From assembly GCA_001543005.1 (NCBI GenBank), contig LFLB01000025.1, positions 1 through 64,000 on the forward strand: a DNA stretch of 64,000 nt, read 5' to 3'. The position numbers and the translations under genes were made by a program. The notes beneath the pieces are model-generated. The model saw only the letters and a program-made list of their open reading frames with translations. It did no database searches and was not told the origin of the DNA. The DNA is from Candidatus Spongiihabitans thiooxidans. GTDB taxonomy: Bacteria; Pseudomonadota; Gammaproteobacteria; Arenicellales; Poriferihabitantaceae. Below, piece after piece: positions 41,012 through 49,623 of the stretch (position 1 is the first letter of the stretch; each line of letters starts with the position of its first letter).

Positions 41012-41312
41012 AATTAAATAATTACACCTATTCTCATATTACCCATTCAAACTCATCATTTAAAAATTATTATTTTTTAATATCAAATAGTTAGAGGGAT
41101 TATCTCGAGATAATCATAAGCATTCGTTTGTCATAACGAACGTTATTTAATGAGCGGTAATAACGATAGGAGTCGTAGTAAAAAATAGTTAATGGTTAAA
41201 TAAAAAATAATCCCAAAATCCTTACGGAAAAAGTATTATCAGGGCTTATTCGCCTTTGCTTTTCGACTGACTTTAATTAAATTTGACATGTTTTCAGTCA
41301 ATTTATAGCTAT
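41012..41312. promoter_or_regulatory. rpsA upstream region with a perfect 18-bp palindrome
   Basis: This 301-bp AT-rich stretch between cmk and rpsA holds no gene. GATTATCTC/GAGATAATC at 41098-41115 is a perfect palindrome of 9-bp arms without a loop, and shorter dyads (AACG..CGTT) lie near 41130-41155. Reading on the minus strand they would fall in the rpsA 5' leader, where autoregulatory hairpins are known in E. coli. Whether these are RNA hairpins or a protein site is not decided by the sequence. Confidence 0.45.
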
Positions 41313-42020
41313 TTATGTCATTGATTTAACCGTGCTGCGTACCAGTGTCATTACTTCTGAGACAACAACTTCAATATTTAAATTTGTTGTATCCAACACA
41401 ATCGCATCTTCGGCAGGTTTTAACGGAGAGACTGCCCGATTCGCATCACGCGCATCGCGTTCAGATATCTCCTTAAAAAGCTGTGGGATATTAACATCAA
41501 AACCTTTGTCTCTCAACTGTCTAAAACGCCTTTGTGTACGCGCCTCGGCACTGGCGGTCAGAAATATTTTACAGATTGCATTGGGAAATACCACACTTCC
41601 CATATCCCTGCCATCGGCCACTAAACCGGGAGGCCGTGCCCTGCTTCTTTGCCAGACCAGCAGTTTTTCCCGAACACTGCGAATCGGTGCCACCATTGAC
41701 GCTCGCTTCCCCGCTTCTTCAGTGCGAATTTCATCCCCTATTTCTTCACCATCTAACCAAACAGAACCATTCCTGAATTCAATGTCCAGGTTATCCGCCA
41801 GCCCAATTAATCCTGTTTCATCTTCGAGATCAATACCGTTCTTTACAGCAACATAGCCGATCACCCGGTAGAGGGCGCCGCTATCAAGATAATGCCAACC
41901 CAGTTGTCGTGCCACCGCCAATGCTATCGTGCCTTTGCCCGAACCACTTGGCCCATCAATGGCAACCACAGGCGCATACTTGGTTTTTGCTGCTAATAAG
42001 TTTGTTTCAGTGGGCAACAA
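41313..42020 (-). CDS. cmk: Cytidylate kinase
   Basis: A 235-aa nucleoside monophosphate kinase phosphorylating CMP and dCMP. VVAIDGPSGSGKGTIALAVA is the P-loop, HYLDSGALYRVIGY and VADGRDMGSVVFPNA are the CMP-binding motifs, and FRQLRDKGFDVNI with RDARDANRAVSPLKPA forms the lid region. It overlaps the end of aroA by 14 bp, so both are likely translated from one message. Confidence 0.96.
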   Translation of the reverse strand: MLPTETNLLAAKTKYAPVVAIDGPSGSGKGTIALAVARQLGWHYLDSGALYRVIGYVAVKNGIDLEDETGLIGLADNLDIEFRNGSVWLDGEEIGDEIRTEEAGKRASMVAPIRSVREKLLVWQRSRARPPGLVADGRDMGSVVFPNAICKIFLTASAEARTQRRFRQLRDKGFDVNIPQLFKEISERDARDANRAVSPLKPAEDAIVLDTTNLNIEVVVSEVMTLVRSTVKSMT

Positions 42021-43362
42021 TGTTCACTCCAGCTTGATTCGCCAATGGGTAAAAATTTGGAAAAGATGTTGCCACATTGTTACAGTCTAAAACTTCAACC
42101 TGGTCCAGCGCCGCCGCACCTGCTATCGAAAAAGCCATGGCTATGCGGTGATCGCCACAACTTTGCACCTGCCCGCCGGTTAGTTTCCCTCCCTCGATAA
42201 CCATGCCGTCAGAATTCTCTTTGGCGTTTATGCCCAGCGCTTTAAGACCAGTTACCAGGCAATGAATACGGTCGCTTTCTTTAACCCGCAATTCCGCAGC
42301 ATCAGAAATTCGAGTGACACCCACGGCACAAGCGGCCGCCACTGCAATCACCGGAATTTCATCGATAGCCAACGCAATATCATTTCCGCGGACATCGCAG
42401 CCTTGTAATTTGGAACTCCGGACCACGATGTCAGCGACCGGCTCACCCCCAACATCAGATTGATTTTGCAGTTCAATCTGGCCACCCATACGTTGTAAAA
42501 CGTCCAAAACACCTGCACGACTGGGATTCACCCCTACCCGTTGCAAAACCAACTTGCTTTTTGGTGTTATCAATGCCGCCAGGATGAAAAATGCTGCCGA
42601 AGATAAATCTGCGGGAACTTCTATTTCCCGGGCAAACAATTCTCCTCCGCTTTGAATCGTTACCACATGCTCGATTTTTTGACCGATTTTTCGGCTGGTT
42701 TTTTGACCGATCTTTAGCACTGAGTAGCCAAACCCTTCCAGCATGCGCTCGGTATGATCCCGAGTGGTTGCCGTTTCGATAACCGAAGTGCGACCCTTGG
42801 CGTATAATCCGGCCAGCAAGATGGCGGATTTCACCTGGGCCGAAGCCATTGGCGTGGCGTATTCAATGCCGCGAAGCGGATTAGTGCGCGGCTCAACCGC
42901 AGTAATGTTCAACGGCGGTTTGCCATCTGCGGATTCAATATGCGCTCCCATGCGCATAAGCGGGTCGATTATTCTTCCCATGGGTCGTTGGTTCAGTGAG
43001 TCATCACCCATCAGCGTAGTTGGCCAGGGCTGTGCGCAAAGCAATCCCGTTAATAACCGCAATGCGGTGCCGGAATTGCCCAGATCAAGACTGCTGGCGG
43101 GTTGTGAAAGACCGTGCAAACCATTGCCCTGAATTTCGTAATTGTTGTCATCAGGTTGGTTGCTTGCTCGGGTAATGTTAATCCCCATTGCGCGAAATGC
43201 TTGAATGGTCGCCAGCACATCGTCACCTTCCAATATCCCTGAGACCCGGGTTACGCCATTGGCAATGGCACCGAAAATTACCGCACGATGTGAAATTGAT
43301 TTATCCCCGGCAACTTTAATTCGGCCTTGTATGCCAGAACAGGGGCTGACCAAAAATTTCAT
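42007..43362 (-). CDS. aroA: 3-phosphoshikimate 1-carboxyvinyltransferase (EPSP synthase)
   Basis: About 451 aa; sixth step of the shikimate pathway. VAGDKSISHRAVIFGAIA is the PEP/shikimate-binding start, LDLGNSGTALRLLTGLL (NSGT motif) follows, then MGDDSLNQRPMGRI, and RVKESDRI and GDHRIAMAF near the C-terminus. The ATG at 43362 was chosen because MKFLVSPCSGIQGRIKV aligns with usual AroA starts; an upstream GTG at 43419 would add 19 atypical residues. In the ancestral cluster tyrA lies immediately upstream, but here an insertion zone of about 1.3 kb separates them. Confidence 0.95.
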   Translation of the reverse strand: MKFLVSPCSGIQGRIKVAGDKSISHRAVIFGAIANGVTRVSGILEGDDVLATIQAFRAMGINITRASNQPDDNNYEIQGNGLHGLSQPASSLDLGNSGTALRLLTGLLCAQPWPTTLMGDDSLNQRPMGRIIDPLMRMGAHIESADGKPPLNITAVEPRTNPLRGIEYATPMASAQVKSAILLAGLYAKGRTSVIETATTRDHTERMLEGFGYSVLKIGQKTSRKIGQKIEHVVTIQSGGELFAREIEVPADLSSAAFFILAALITPKSKLVLQRVGVNPSRAGVLDVLQRMGGQIELQNQSDVGGEPVADIVVRSSKLQGCDVRGNDIALAIDEIPVIAVAAACAVGVTRISDAAELRVKESDRIHCLVTGLKALGINAKENSDGMVIEGGKLTGGQVQSCGDHRIAMAFSIAGAAALDQVEVLDCNNVATSFPNFYPLANQAGVNIVAH

Positions 43363-43523
43363 GGTGCAAATTTCATAAGCAGCAACGTTATCAGAGGCGG
43401 GCCGAAAACCTTTTAACACAGGTTAGTCGTGTGATGTAACTTATCGATACCATTCGTTCAATAATATAGTGATCGTCGGCAAGTCAGCACACGATGTCCG
43501 GGTTCACCACATATAAGACAAAA

Positions 43524-43608
43524 TCAGGTCGCCCTGACCACTCTGGAGTGGTCAGGCTGATAATACGCCATCGGCGTCATTAAATCCAAACTATCGTGTG
43601 CTCGGTAA
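43524..43608 (-). pseudogene. IS3/IS481-type transposase C-terminal remnant
   Basis: A minus-strand frame reads YRAHDSLDLMTPMAYYQ and on to a stop at 43524. This resembles the last residues of DDE transposases of the IS3/IS481 group (pattern RPHDSLGxxTPAEY). Upstream homology stops where the palindromic repeats begin near 43611. Only about 28 codons are left. The imperfectly unique match makes the family call moderate. Confidence 0.5.
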
Positions 43609-43610
43609 TG

Positions 43611-43697
43611 GCGGGACTAAAGTCCCACGTCCGACCGGAAGTGAGGCTTTAGCCTCGCCATGCCACTGAGATGGCGGGACTGAAGTCCCACTTCCGG
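43611..43697. repeat. REP-like nested palindromic repeats
   Basis: Three short hairpins stand in a row: GGGACT-AA-AGTCCC (43613-43626), GAGGCT-TT-AGCCTC (43643-43656) and GGGACT-GA-AGTCCC (43676-43689). A further inverted pair, CCGGAAGTG (43635-43643) and CACTTCCGG (43689-43697), encloses the inner part. The first and third hairpins are near copies, each preceded by ATGGC or AATGGC. This is the layout of repetitive extragenic palindromes; other copies should exist in the genome. Confidence 0.65.
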
Positions 43698-43735
43698 AGA
43701 CCACCCGATTTTTTATCCTCGGCGGTCTCTAGTTT

Positions 43736-43823
43736 CTATTGCAACAATTCATTAAAAGCCTCAAAAGGCGTTTTCCAGTTTAACACGTTACGCGGTCGTC
43801 CATTTAATCGGTCTTGAGCCTTG
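43736..43823 (-). pseudogene. IS30-family transposase C-terminal remnant
   Basis: A minus-strand frame reads AQDRLNGRPRNVLNWKTPFE followed by AFNELLQ and a stop. This is the characteristic IS30 transposase end (LNxRPRxxLxxKTPxE). Only about 29 codons remain and the rest of the element is absent. It is a different copy from the remnant after the CRISPR array; the two ends are not identical. Confidence 0.75.
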
Positions 43824-43962
43824 CGCACTATCCACCACGCCGAAGACAAACGCGGCATGACATGCTGGCTGAGCACCGCCTACGCCAACCGCTGGGCGAG
43901 AGGGGGCCGGAGAGTGAGGTGGTTTGGTTTGCGGTGATGTAGGAGGGCGTGTTATATTTCGT
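43824..43962. other. Short unidentified stretch between IS30 remnant and terminator
   Basis: High-G+C sequence ending in a plus-strand frame RHDMLAEHRLRQPLGERG-x-ESEVVWFAVM and stop near 43940. It reads like the C-terminal end of a gene that has lost its beginning at the IS30 remnant, and is followed by a terminator. I do not recognise the family. Confidence 0.3.
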
Positions 43963-43987
43963 TTGCCCGTCAAAGAGCGGGGGGGTT
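43963..43987 (+). terminator. Terminator-like hairpin before the GIY-YIG gene
   Basis: GCCCG and CGGGGGG enclose an 8-nt loop and are followed by TTTTT. It would end plus-strand transcription from the truncated reading frame to its left and isolate the GIY-YIG gene at 44019. Confidence 0.5.
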
Positions 43988-44018
43988 TTTATTATCCTTT
44001 AACCCGAGGTAACAAACC

Positions 44019-44600
44019 ATGAACACAACGCGAAACTTCAAAATCGGTCTCGAATCACTGCTCGACCTACCGTTGGATAAAGTGAAAGAGAACATAATCA
44101 AAAACGAAAAATGCCTGTTGAAAGACCTTAAGTTTTTAGACTTGCTGACCATCGATGAAACCAAAAGCAAAGATAAAGCCTTGCGGCAAGGGGTTTATCT
44201 GTTTTTCGACTCGGAGGGGAAGTGCTTGTATGTCGGCAAAAGTCAATCTTTCGCCCAACGCATCGGAGAGCATTTTGGTATGTCGCCGAAGAACAGTAGG
44301 AACAAATTTTTGAAGGCAGTAGTGAAGAAATTGCGGACGCCAGAAGAATGCGATGCTGAACGTTATCAAGTCTATGTGAAAACGGTAAAGGAGGAAATAG
44401 GCGATTACGGTTTGCTGATAATTGCCGTTAATCGTGTGCTGGATGACGATTGCCTCAAAAGGAAAAATACGGGAAAAATAAAACTCGTCAAGAAATTGGA
44501 AAAAACCCTCATCGGCTTACTCCAACCTTGTTTGAACAAGCGGAATAAGAAATACAAACCGCCCAAGCCGGATGGCACGCTTCGGGATAACCTCCCATAA
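44019..44600 (+). CDS. GIY-YIG domain protein
   Basis: A 193-aa protein with a GIY-YIG nuclease fold in the middle: GVYLFF (58-63) and LYVGKS (70-75) form the paired motif, R81 in AQRIGEHF is the conserved arginine, and E161 in KLEKTLIGLLQPCLNKR (Glu plus P-x2-N) fits the metal ligand. The catalytic set looks complete, so DNA cleavage is plausible. The N-terminal 50 residues (lysine-rich) and C-terminal basic tail are not recognised. GAGGT precedes the ATG. It is on the opposite strand to the aroA/tyrA cluster it interrupts, beside transposase remnants, so it is likely acquired. It could be a homing-type, restriction or repair nuclease; the sequence does not decide. Confidence 0.7.
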   Translation: MNTTRNFKIGLESLLDLPLDKVKENIIKNEKCLLKDLKFLDLLTIDETKSKDKALRQGVYLFFDSEGKCLYVGKSQSFAQRIGEHFGMSPKNSRNKFLKAVVKKLRTPEECDAERYQVYVKTVKEEIGDYGLLIIAVNRVLDDDCLKRKNTGKIKLVKKLEKTLIGLLQPCLNKRNKKYKPPKPDGTLRDNLP

Positions 44601-44752
44601 ATTAAGCCGCCCCCGGAAAACGACTTGGCGTCCCTTGCTGTTCAATAACGCGCATCGACCAGCATTATCCAGGATCACTATTAAATCCCGATAGACCTAC
44701 TACCCCATTTCATCGGGGGGCTCATCTTGTTTGAGTATCCGCGATTCAAACT

Positions 44753-45646
44753 TTATTTAAACTTTCGTTTTTCCGTAACCAGAGCGCGTGCGTGTTTCGC
44801 TGAAGCATACAAATCTTCGATTGCCTTTTCTTCACCCGCATCAATCATTGTGGCGACGTTATCCAGTTGCTTTTTAAACTTCTCAATGTGTTCGAGTAGA
44901 TGGTGCTTATTCATCATCGAAATGTCCCTCCACATTTCAGGGTCGCTAGATGCAGTGCGGGTAAAATCATAAAAACCGCCGGCTGCCATCTCGTAACAGC
45001 GTTCCGATTCTGGAGAAGTGGACAGAAAATCCATCATCACATAAGCTAATACATGCGGCAGGTGACTGGTGATCGACAATATTCGATCGTGCTCCGATAC
45101 AGTCATCGATTTCACTTCGGCACCGGTGATCTGCCACATTTTCTTAATGGTCAGACACGCTTCAGCATCAGTTTCTTCAGTTGGAGTCAGAATAACTTTA
45201 TGATTTTCGAATAAATCACCGGTTGCAGCCGCGATACCCGATTTTTCCTTGCCAGCGACAGGGTGGCCCGCTACAAAGCGGTTAAATCGGTTTCCCAATG
45301 CGCGTTTAGCCTGCTCAACGATCCCGCGCTTAACACTGCCCACATCAGTAACAATTTTGTTGTCATTCATGGCTGGCGCAATGGTTGCGAAAAGTTCGGC
45401 AATCGTATTGACCGGCGTTGCCAGCACAATAACATCAGCGTGGCCAACTGCCCGTTGCAGATCGGACTGGATTTCGTCGATCGCCCCGAGCGACAGTGCC
45501 GTGTCCAAATTCACCCGTGATCGTCCTACGCCGATGACCCGACCGACTGCACCAGCCTGCTTCAATGCCATGGCCAGGGAGCCGCCAATCAATCCTACGC
45601 CAACAATGGCGAGAGTCTGAATATGATTCAACGATTGTCCGTTCAA
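44753..45646 (-). CDS. tyrA: Prephenate dehydrogenase
   Basis: A 297-aa NAD(P)-dependent enzyme of tyrosine synthesis. LAIVGVGLIGGSLAMAL is the nucleotide-binding start, VILATPVN-type strand (DVIVLATPVNTI), TDVGSVKRGIV, FVAGHPVAGKEKSGI with the catalytic His, and DRILSITSHLPHVLAYV with the second conserved His region are all present. No chorismate mutase domain is fused. pheA lies 47 bp upstream, but hisC, often between them, is missing here. Confidence 0.94.
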   Translation of the reverse strand: MNGQSLNHIQTLAIVGVGLIGGSLAMALKQAGAVGRVIGVGRSRVNLDTALSLGAIDEIQSDLQRAVGHADVIVLATPVNTIAELFATIAPAMNDNKIVTDVGSVKRGIVEQAKRALGNRFNRFVAGHPVAGKEKSGIAAATGDLFENHKVILTPTEETDAEACLTIKKMWQITGAEVKSMTVSEHDRILSITSHLPHVLAYVMMDFLSTSPESERCYEMAAGGFYDFTRTASSDPEMWRDISMMNKHHLLEHIEKFKKQLDNVATMIDAGEEKAIEDLYASAKHARALVTEKRKFK

Positions 45647-45693
45647 AAGTTCAGTCCAGGTTATTGGCCGGAATATTGGTCAGGATATTGAAA

Positions 45694-46779
45694 TTAAATA
45701 AACGCAGGATAAGAACCGAGATTCTTAAACAAGCCGGCCTCGACTTTTAGTTCGGCCAACGCCTTTGCCACATGTTTTTCTTCTTGATGTCCCAAAATGT
45801 CAATAAAAAAGACGTAGTCCCAGAGTCCGATTTTGGATGGCCTGGATTCAATTTTGGTCATATCAATCTGCCCATCCAGCAAAGGTTGCAATAAATGCAG
45901 CAATGCCCCGGGACGACTTCGGCAGGATAACAACAAACTGGTTTTATCATTACCGCTCGGTGGTGTGGCGCGGTTGGACAAGACTAAAAACCGGGTGGTG
46001 TTACCGGATTCATCCTCAATGTTTGCTGCTACAATTTTTAGCTTGTACCGTTCCGCAGCGACAGTGCCGGCAATAGCGGCGGCTGATTTTTCCGTAGTCA
46101 CTTTTTTAGCCGCATCTGCATTACTGCTGGCCGGGATTAATTCCGCTTGAGAACAATTTTTATCTATCCAACGTTTGCATTGTCCCAACGACTGGGTATG
46201 TGCATATATTTTTTTTACCCGACTGAGGTCATCCTCACTACTCAACAAATTATGATGAATCTGTAAATTAATTTCACCGCAGATGGTGAGCGATGTGTTC
46301 ACCAAGCGGTCCAGCGTCCCGGTCACTCCGCCTTCGGTCGAATTTTCAACCGGCACCACAGAAAAATTGCTGTGTCCGGTTTCAGTCGCCCTAAAAATCT
46401 CATCAATGGTAGGGAAATCGACAATGGTAATGGTGCTGCCGAAATGGTGGCGAGCGGCGGCTTCGGTATAAGTGCCGACCGGACCCAGCACCGAAACCGA
46501 TAACCCGGCCTCGATACCCCTGGTAATGGACATAATTTCCCTGAACAATGATTCCAGAGCACTATCCTGCAACAATCCGTCATTCAAATTTTGTAATCGA
46601 CTCATAACCTGTGCCTCCCGCTCCGGCCGGTAAAATGCCGGCTGCGCCAATGTGGCTTTGATTTGGGCAATCGATTGCGCGGCGCTTAACCGCTGATTCA
46701 TTAATCGCAGGATGTCCACATCGATCTTGTCGATATTGTCCCGAAAAGTTTTAAGTTTCTTATCGGTTTCTTTTGTCAA
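45694..46779 (-). CDS. pheA: Bifunctional chorismate mutase / prephenate dehydratase
   Basis: A 361-aa enzyme making phenylpyruvate. Residues 1-95 are the AroQ chorismate mutase helices (IDKIDVDILRLMNQRLSAAQ). The dehydratase domain spans about 96-280 (VSVLGPVGTYTEAAARHHFG, VVPVENSTEGGVTGTLDRL) and NTTRFLVLSNR marks its end. The C-terminal ACT domain (LLLSCRSRPGALLHLLQPL, IESRPSK) binds phenylalanine for feedback. gyrA lies 26 bp upstream; serC, usual in this cluster, is absent. Confidence 0.95.
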   Translation of the reverse strand: MTKETDKKLKTFRDNIDKIDVDILRLMNQRLSAAQSIAQIKATLAQPAFYRPEREAQVMSRLQNLNDGLLQDSALESLFREIMSITRGIEAGLSVSVLGPVGTYTEAAARHHFGSTITIVDFPTIDEIFRATETGHSNFSVVPVENSTEGGVTGTLDRLVNTSLTICGEINLQIHHNLLSSEDDLSRVKKIYAHTQSLGQCKRWIDKNCSQAELIPASSNADAAKKVTTEKSAAAIAGTVAAERYKLKIVAANIEDESGNTTRFLVLSNRATPPSGNDKTSLLLSCRSRPGALLHLLQPLLDGQIDMTKIESRPSKIGLWDYVFFIDILGHQEEKHVAKALAELKVEAGLFKNLGSYPAFI

Positions 46780-46805
46780 GGTTTAGCCTGCTATTGGTTG
46801 AAACC

Positions 46806-49403
46806 TCAATGAATGGGCGTCTCTTGATGTGGTTCTTCTTCATCGGCATCCTCAACTTTACTTACGCTGACTAATCTTTCGTCATTTTTCAGTGAAATCA
46901 ATCTTACCCCTTGGGTATTTCTACCCTGGGTCGAAATTTCTGCGATCTCGGTACGAATCAAAATACCACCATCGGTGATCAACATAACTTCATCGGATTC
47001 ATTAACGATGTGTGCGCTTACAACTATGCCATTTCGACTCGACGTTTTTATGGCGATAACGCCCTTACCGCCCCGTTTTCTACGAGGAAAACCTGAAATC
47101 AAGGTACGCTTTCCGTAGCCATGTATTGTACAGGTCAGAATTGCCGACTCCGATACAGATTGTTCACCGTTGCCATTTGCCGCGGGCAACACCATCAGTG
47201 AAATGACATTTTGGCCTTTATCCAAACGCATCCCCCTTACCCCTTTTGCCGTACGCCCTACCCTTCGGATATCATTTTCCGAAAACCGTGACGCTTTTCC
47301 GGCATCACTAATTAACAGAAGGTCTTCAACGCCAGTGGTTAAGGCAACGCCTATCAGATGATCATCCTGCTGTAGATTTACCGCAATGATTCCATTGCTT
47401 CGGGGCCGAGAAAAATCATTTAAGCGGCATTTTTTAATAATGCCCATGGCGGTCGCCATAAGGATATTTACACCCTCCTCATAACCCTTAATCGGCAGTA
47501 TTGCGGTTACTTGTTCGTCTGCATCCAAAGGCAATAGATTGACTAATGGCTTGCCACGGGCCTGACGCCCGGCTTGAGGAAGTTGGAACACCCTCAGCCA
47601 ATAGACCTTGCCCATGTTGGAAAAACATAATATAGTGTCATGGGAATTCGCCACAAACATTCGACTCACAAAATCTTCTTCTTTGGTTCGGGTGGCAATC
47701 CTGCCTTTGCCGCCTCGTTTTTGTGTACTGTAATCCGAGATTGGCTGCGACTTCACATAACCTTCGTGGGAGATGGTGACCACTACTTCTGCTTCGGGAA
47801 TTAAATCTTCCATGGATAAATCGAACTCGCCCTCAATAATTTCCGTGCGCCGTTCATCATTATAGCGATCGCGAATATCCTGCAATTCTTCCCGAATCAC
47901 TTCCACCAATCGATCCGGGTTAGTTAAAATTTCCAGCAATGCCAAAATTTCATTGATGATTTCAGCATATTCCTTATGAATTTTTTCCTGTTCGAGACCG
48001 GTGAGTCGATGCAGCCGCATCTCCAGGATTGCCTGAGCCTGTTGCGGCGACATTTGATAGCCGGTTTCTGTCATCCCATACTTTTTATCCAGGTCGTCTG
48101 GACGAGATAAATTTACCTCGCTACCCGACAGCATTTCAGCCACCGCACCCGGTTGCCAGGTTTTGCTCAGTAGATTTTCCTTTGCCTGGGCCGGGGTTTG
48201 GGCGGCTTTAATCATCGCAATAACAGCATCTATATTGGTTAGCGCGACCGCAAGACCTTCGAGAAGATGTGCGCGGCTACGCGCTTTTCTGAGTTCAAAT
48301 ACCGTTCTGCGGGTAACGACTTCTCTACGGTGCTTGGTGAATTCAGTGAGTATTTCTTTAAGGTTAAACACATTCGGTTGATTTCTACTCAACGCCACCA
48401 TGTTGATGCCAAATACGGTCTGCAACTGGGTTTGCTTGTACAAATTATTCAAAACCACTTCCGACTGCTCGCCTCTTTTTATTTCAACCACCATACGCAT
48501 ACCCGATTTATCGGATTCATCGCGTATGGCGGAAATACCTTCAATCTTTTTATTCTTGACCAATTCCGCAATTTTTTCCATCAATCTGGCCTTGTTCACC
48601 TGGTAGGGCAACTCATGGACAATAATTGCCTCACGACCACTGCTACTGGTTTCGATTTCGGTGCGCGCACGCACATAAATTCGGCCCCGCCCGGTTTCAT
48701 AGGCTTGCCTGATTCCGCCATGGCCATTGATGATTCCGGCGGTCGGGAAATCCGGGCCCGGCAGGTGCTCCATTAATTCCGCAATGCTGATGTCGCTGTT
48801 ATCCATCAGCGCAAAACAGGCATCAATGGTCTCGCCAAGATTATGCGGCGGAATGTTTGTTGCCATTCCCACCGCAATACCGGTAGAGCCATTGACCAAC
48901 AAATTTGGCACCCGGGTAGGCAAAACCAGAGGCTGAGTTTCCGTCTCATCGTAGTTCGGGCCAAAATCCACGGTCTGTTTATCAAGATCAGCGAGTAATT
49001 CGTGTGCAATACGTGCCAATCGAATTTCAGTGTAGCGCATTGCCGCCGGCGAATCGCCGTCCACCGAGCCAAAGTTACCCTGACCATCGATCAGCATATA
49101 GCGCATGGAAAAATTTTGGGCCATGCGAACAATGGTGTCATAAACCGCAGTATCGCCGTGAGGATGATACTTACCGATGACATCCCCGACCACCCGAGCA
49201 GACTTTTTATAAGCCTTATTCCAGTCATTTCCAAGCACCGTCATGGCGTACAACACCCGGCGATGAACCGGTTTCAGTCCGTCACGAATATCGGGTAAGG
49301 CACGCCCAACGATGACGCTCATGGCGTAGTCGAGGTAGGATTGCCGCATCTCTTTTTCCAGATTGGCTGGAAGCATTTCTTTTGCGAATGGTGTTTCTGT
49401 CAT
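46806..49403 (-). CDS. gyrA: DNA gyrase subunit A
   Basis: An 865-aa type II topoisomerase subunit. The catalytic tyrosine is Y124 in [10 protein letters not shown]. In the quinolone-resistance region [13 protein letters not shown] the residue equal to E. coli Ser83 is Thr85 and that equal to Asp87 is Asp89; threonine there is the natural residue in some species. The GyrA box QKRGGKG (about 560) and six beta-pinwheel repeats follow, and the tail ends acidic ([10 protein letters not shown]), typical of gamma GyrA. First gene of gyrA-pheA-tyrA. Confidence 0.97.
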   Translation of the reverse strand: MTETPFAKEMLPANLEKEMRQSYLDYAMSVIVGRALPDIRDGLKPVHRRVLYAMTVLGNDWNKAYKKSARVVGDVIGKYHPHGDTAVYDTIVRMAQNFSMRYMLIDGQGNFGSVDGDSPAAMRYTEIRLARIAHELLADLDKQTVDFGPNYDETETQPLVLPTRVPNLLVNGSTGIAVGMATNIPPHNLGETIDACFALMDNSDISIAELMEHLPGPDFPTAGIINGHGGIRQAYETGRGRIYVRARTEIETSSSGREAIIVHELPYQVNKARLMEKIAELVKNKKIEGISAIRDESDKSGMRMVVEIKRGEQSEVVLNNLYKQTQLQTVFGINMVALSRNQPNVFNLKEILTEFTKHRREVVTRRTVFELRKARSRAHLLEGLAVALTNIDAVIAMIKAAQTPAQAKENLLSKTWQPGAVAEMLSGSEVNLSRPDDLDKKYGMTETGYQMSPQQAQAILEMRLHRLTGLEQEKIHKEYAEIINEILALLEILTNPDRLVEVIREELQDIRDRYNDERRTEIIEGEFDLSMEDLIPEAEVVVTISHEGYVKSQPISDYSTQKRGGKGRIATRTKEEDFVSRMFVANSHDTILCFSNMGKVYWLRVFQLPQAGRQARGKPLVNLLPLDADEQVTAILPIKGYEEGVNILMATAMGIIKKCRLNDFSRPRSNGIIAVNLQQDDHLIGVALTTGVEDLLLISDAGKASRFSENDIRRVGRTAKGVRGMRLDKGQNVISLMVLPAANGNGEQSVSESAILTCTIHGYGKRTLISGFPRRKRGGKGVIAIKTSSRNGIVVSAHIVNESDEVMLITDGGILIRTEIAEISTQGRNTQGVRLISLKNDERLVSVSKVEDADEEEPHQETPIH

Positions 49404-49623
49404 AGCGATGAAATTGTGTCTCCATCCGATCTCAGGATGGCAACTAAAAATAGGTACAAGTTATTGATTTTATTAAATAAATTCAAAGTTTAATCGAGCG
49501 CAAATAAGGTCAAGGGAAAGCTAAAATTTAAAGGCGAAATTTATCACATACGGTGCGTGAAACACACTCAAACAAGCGAATAATCAGGACAAAATAGAGG
49601 TATGCGTCACATGGCAGCGAACG

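Noticed and set aside
43486-43602. 10-bp inverted repeat AGCACACGAT / ATCGTGTGCT as a mobile-element boundary
   Set aside because: The right copy lies inside the transposase remnant's coding sequence, so it is not a terminal repeat of a complete element; it may be chance.
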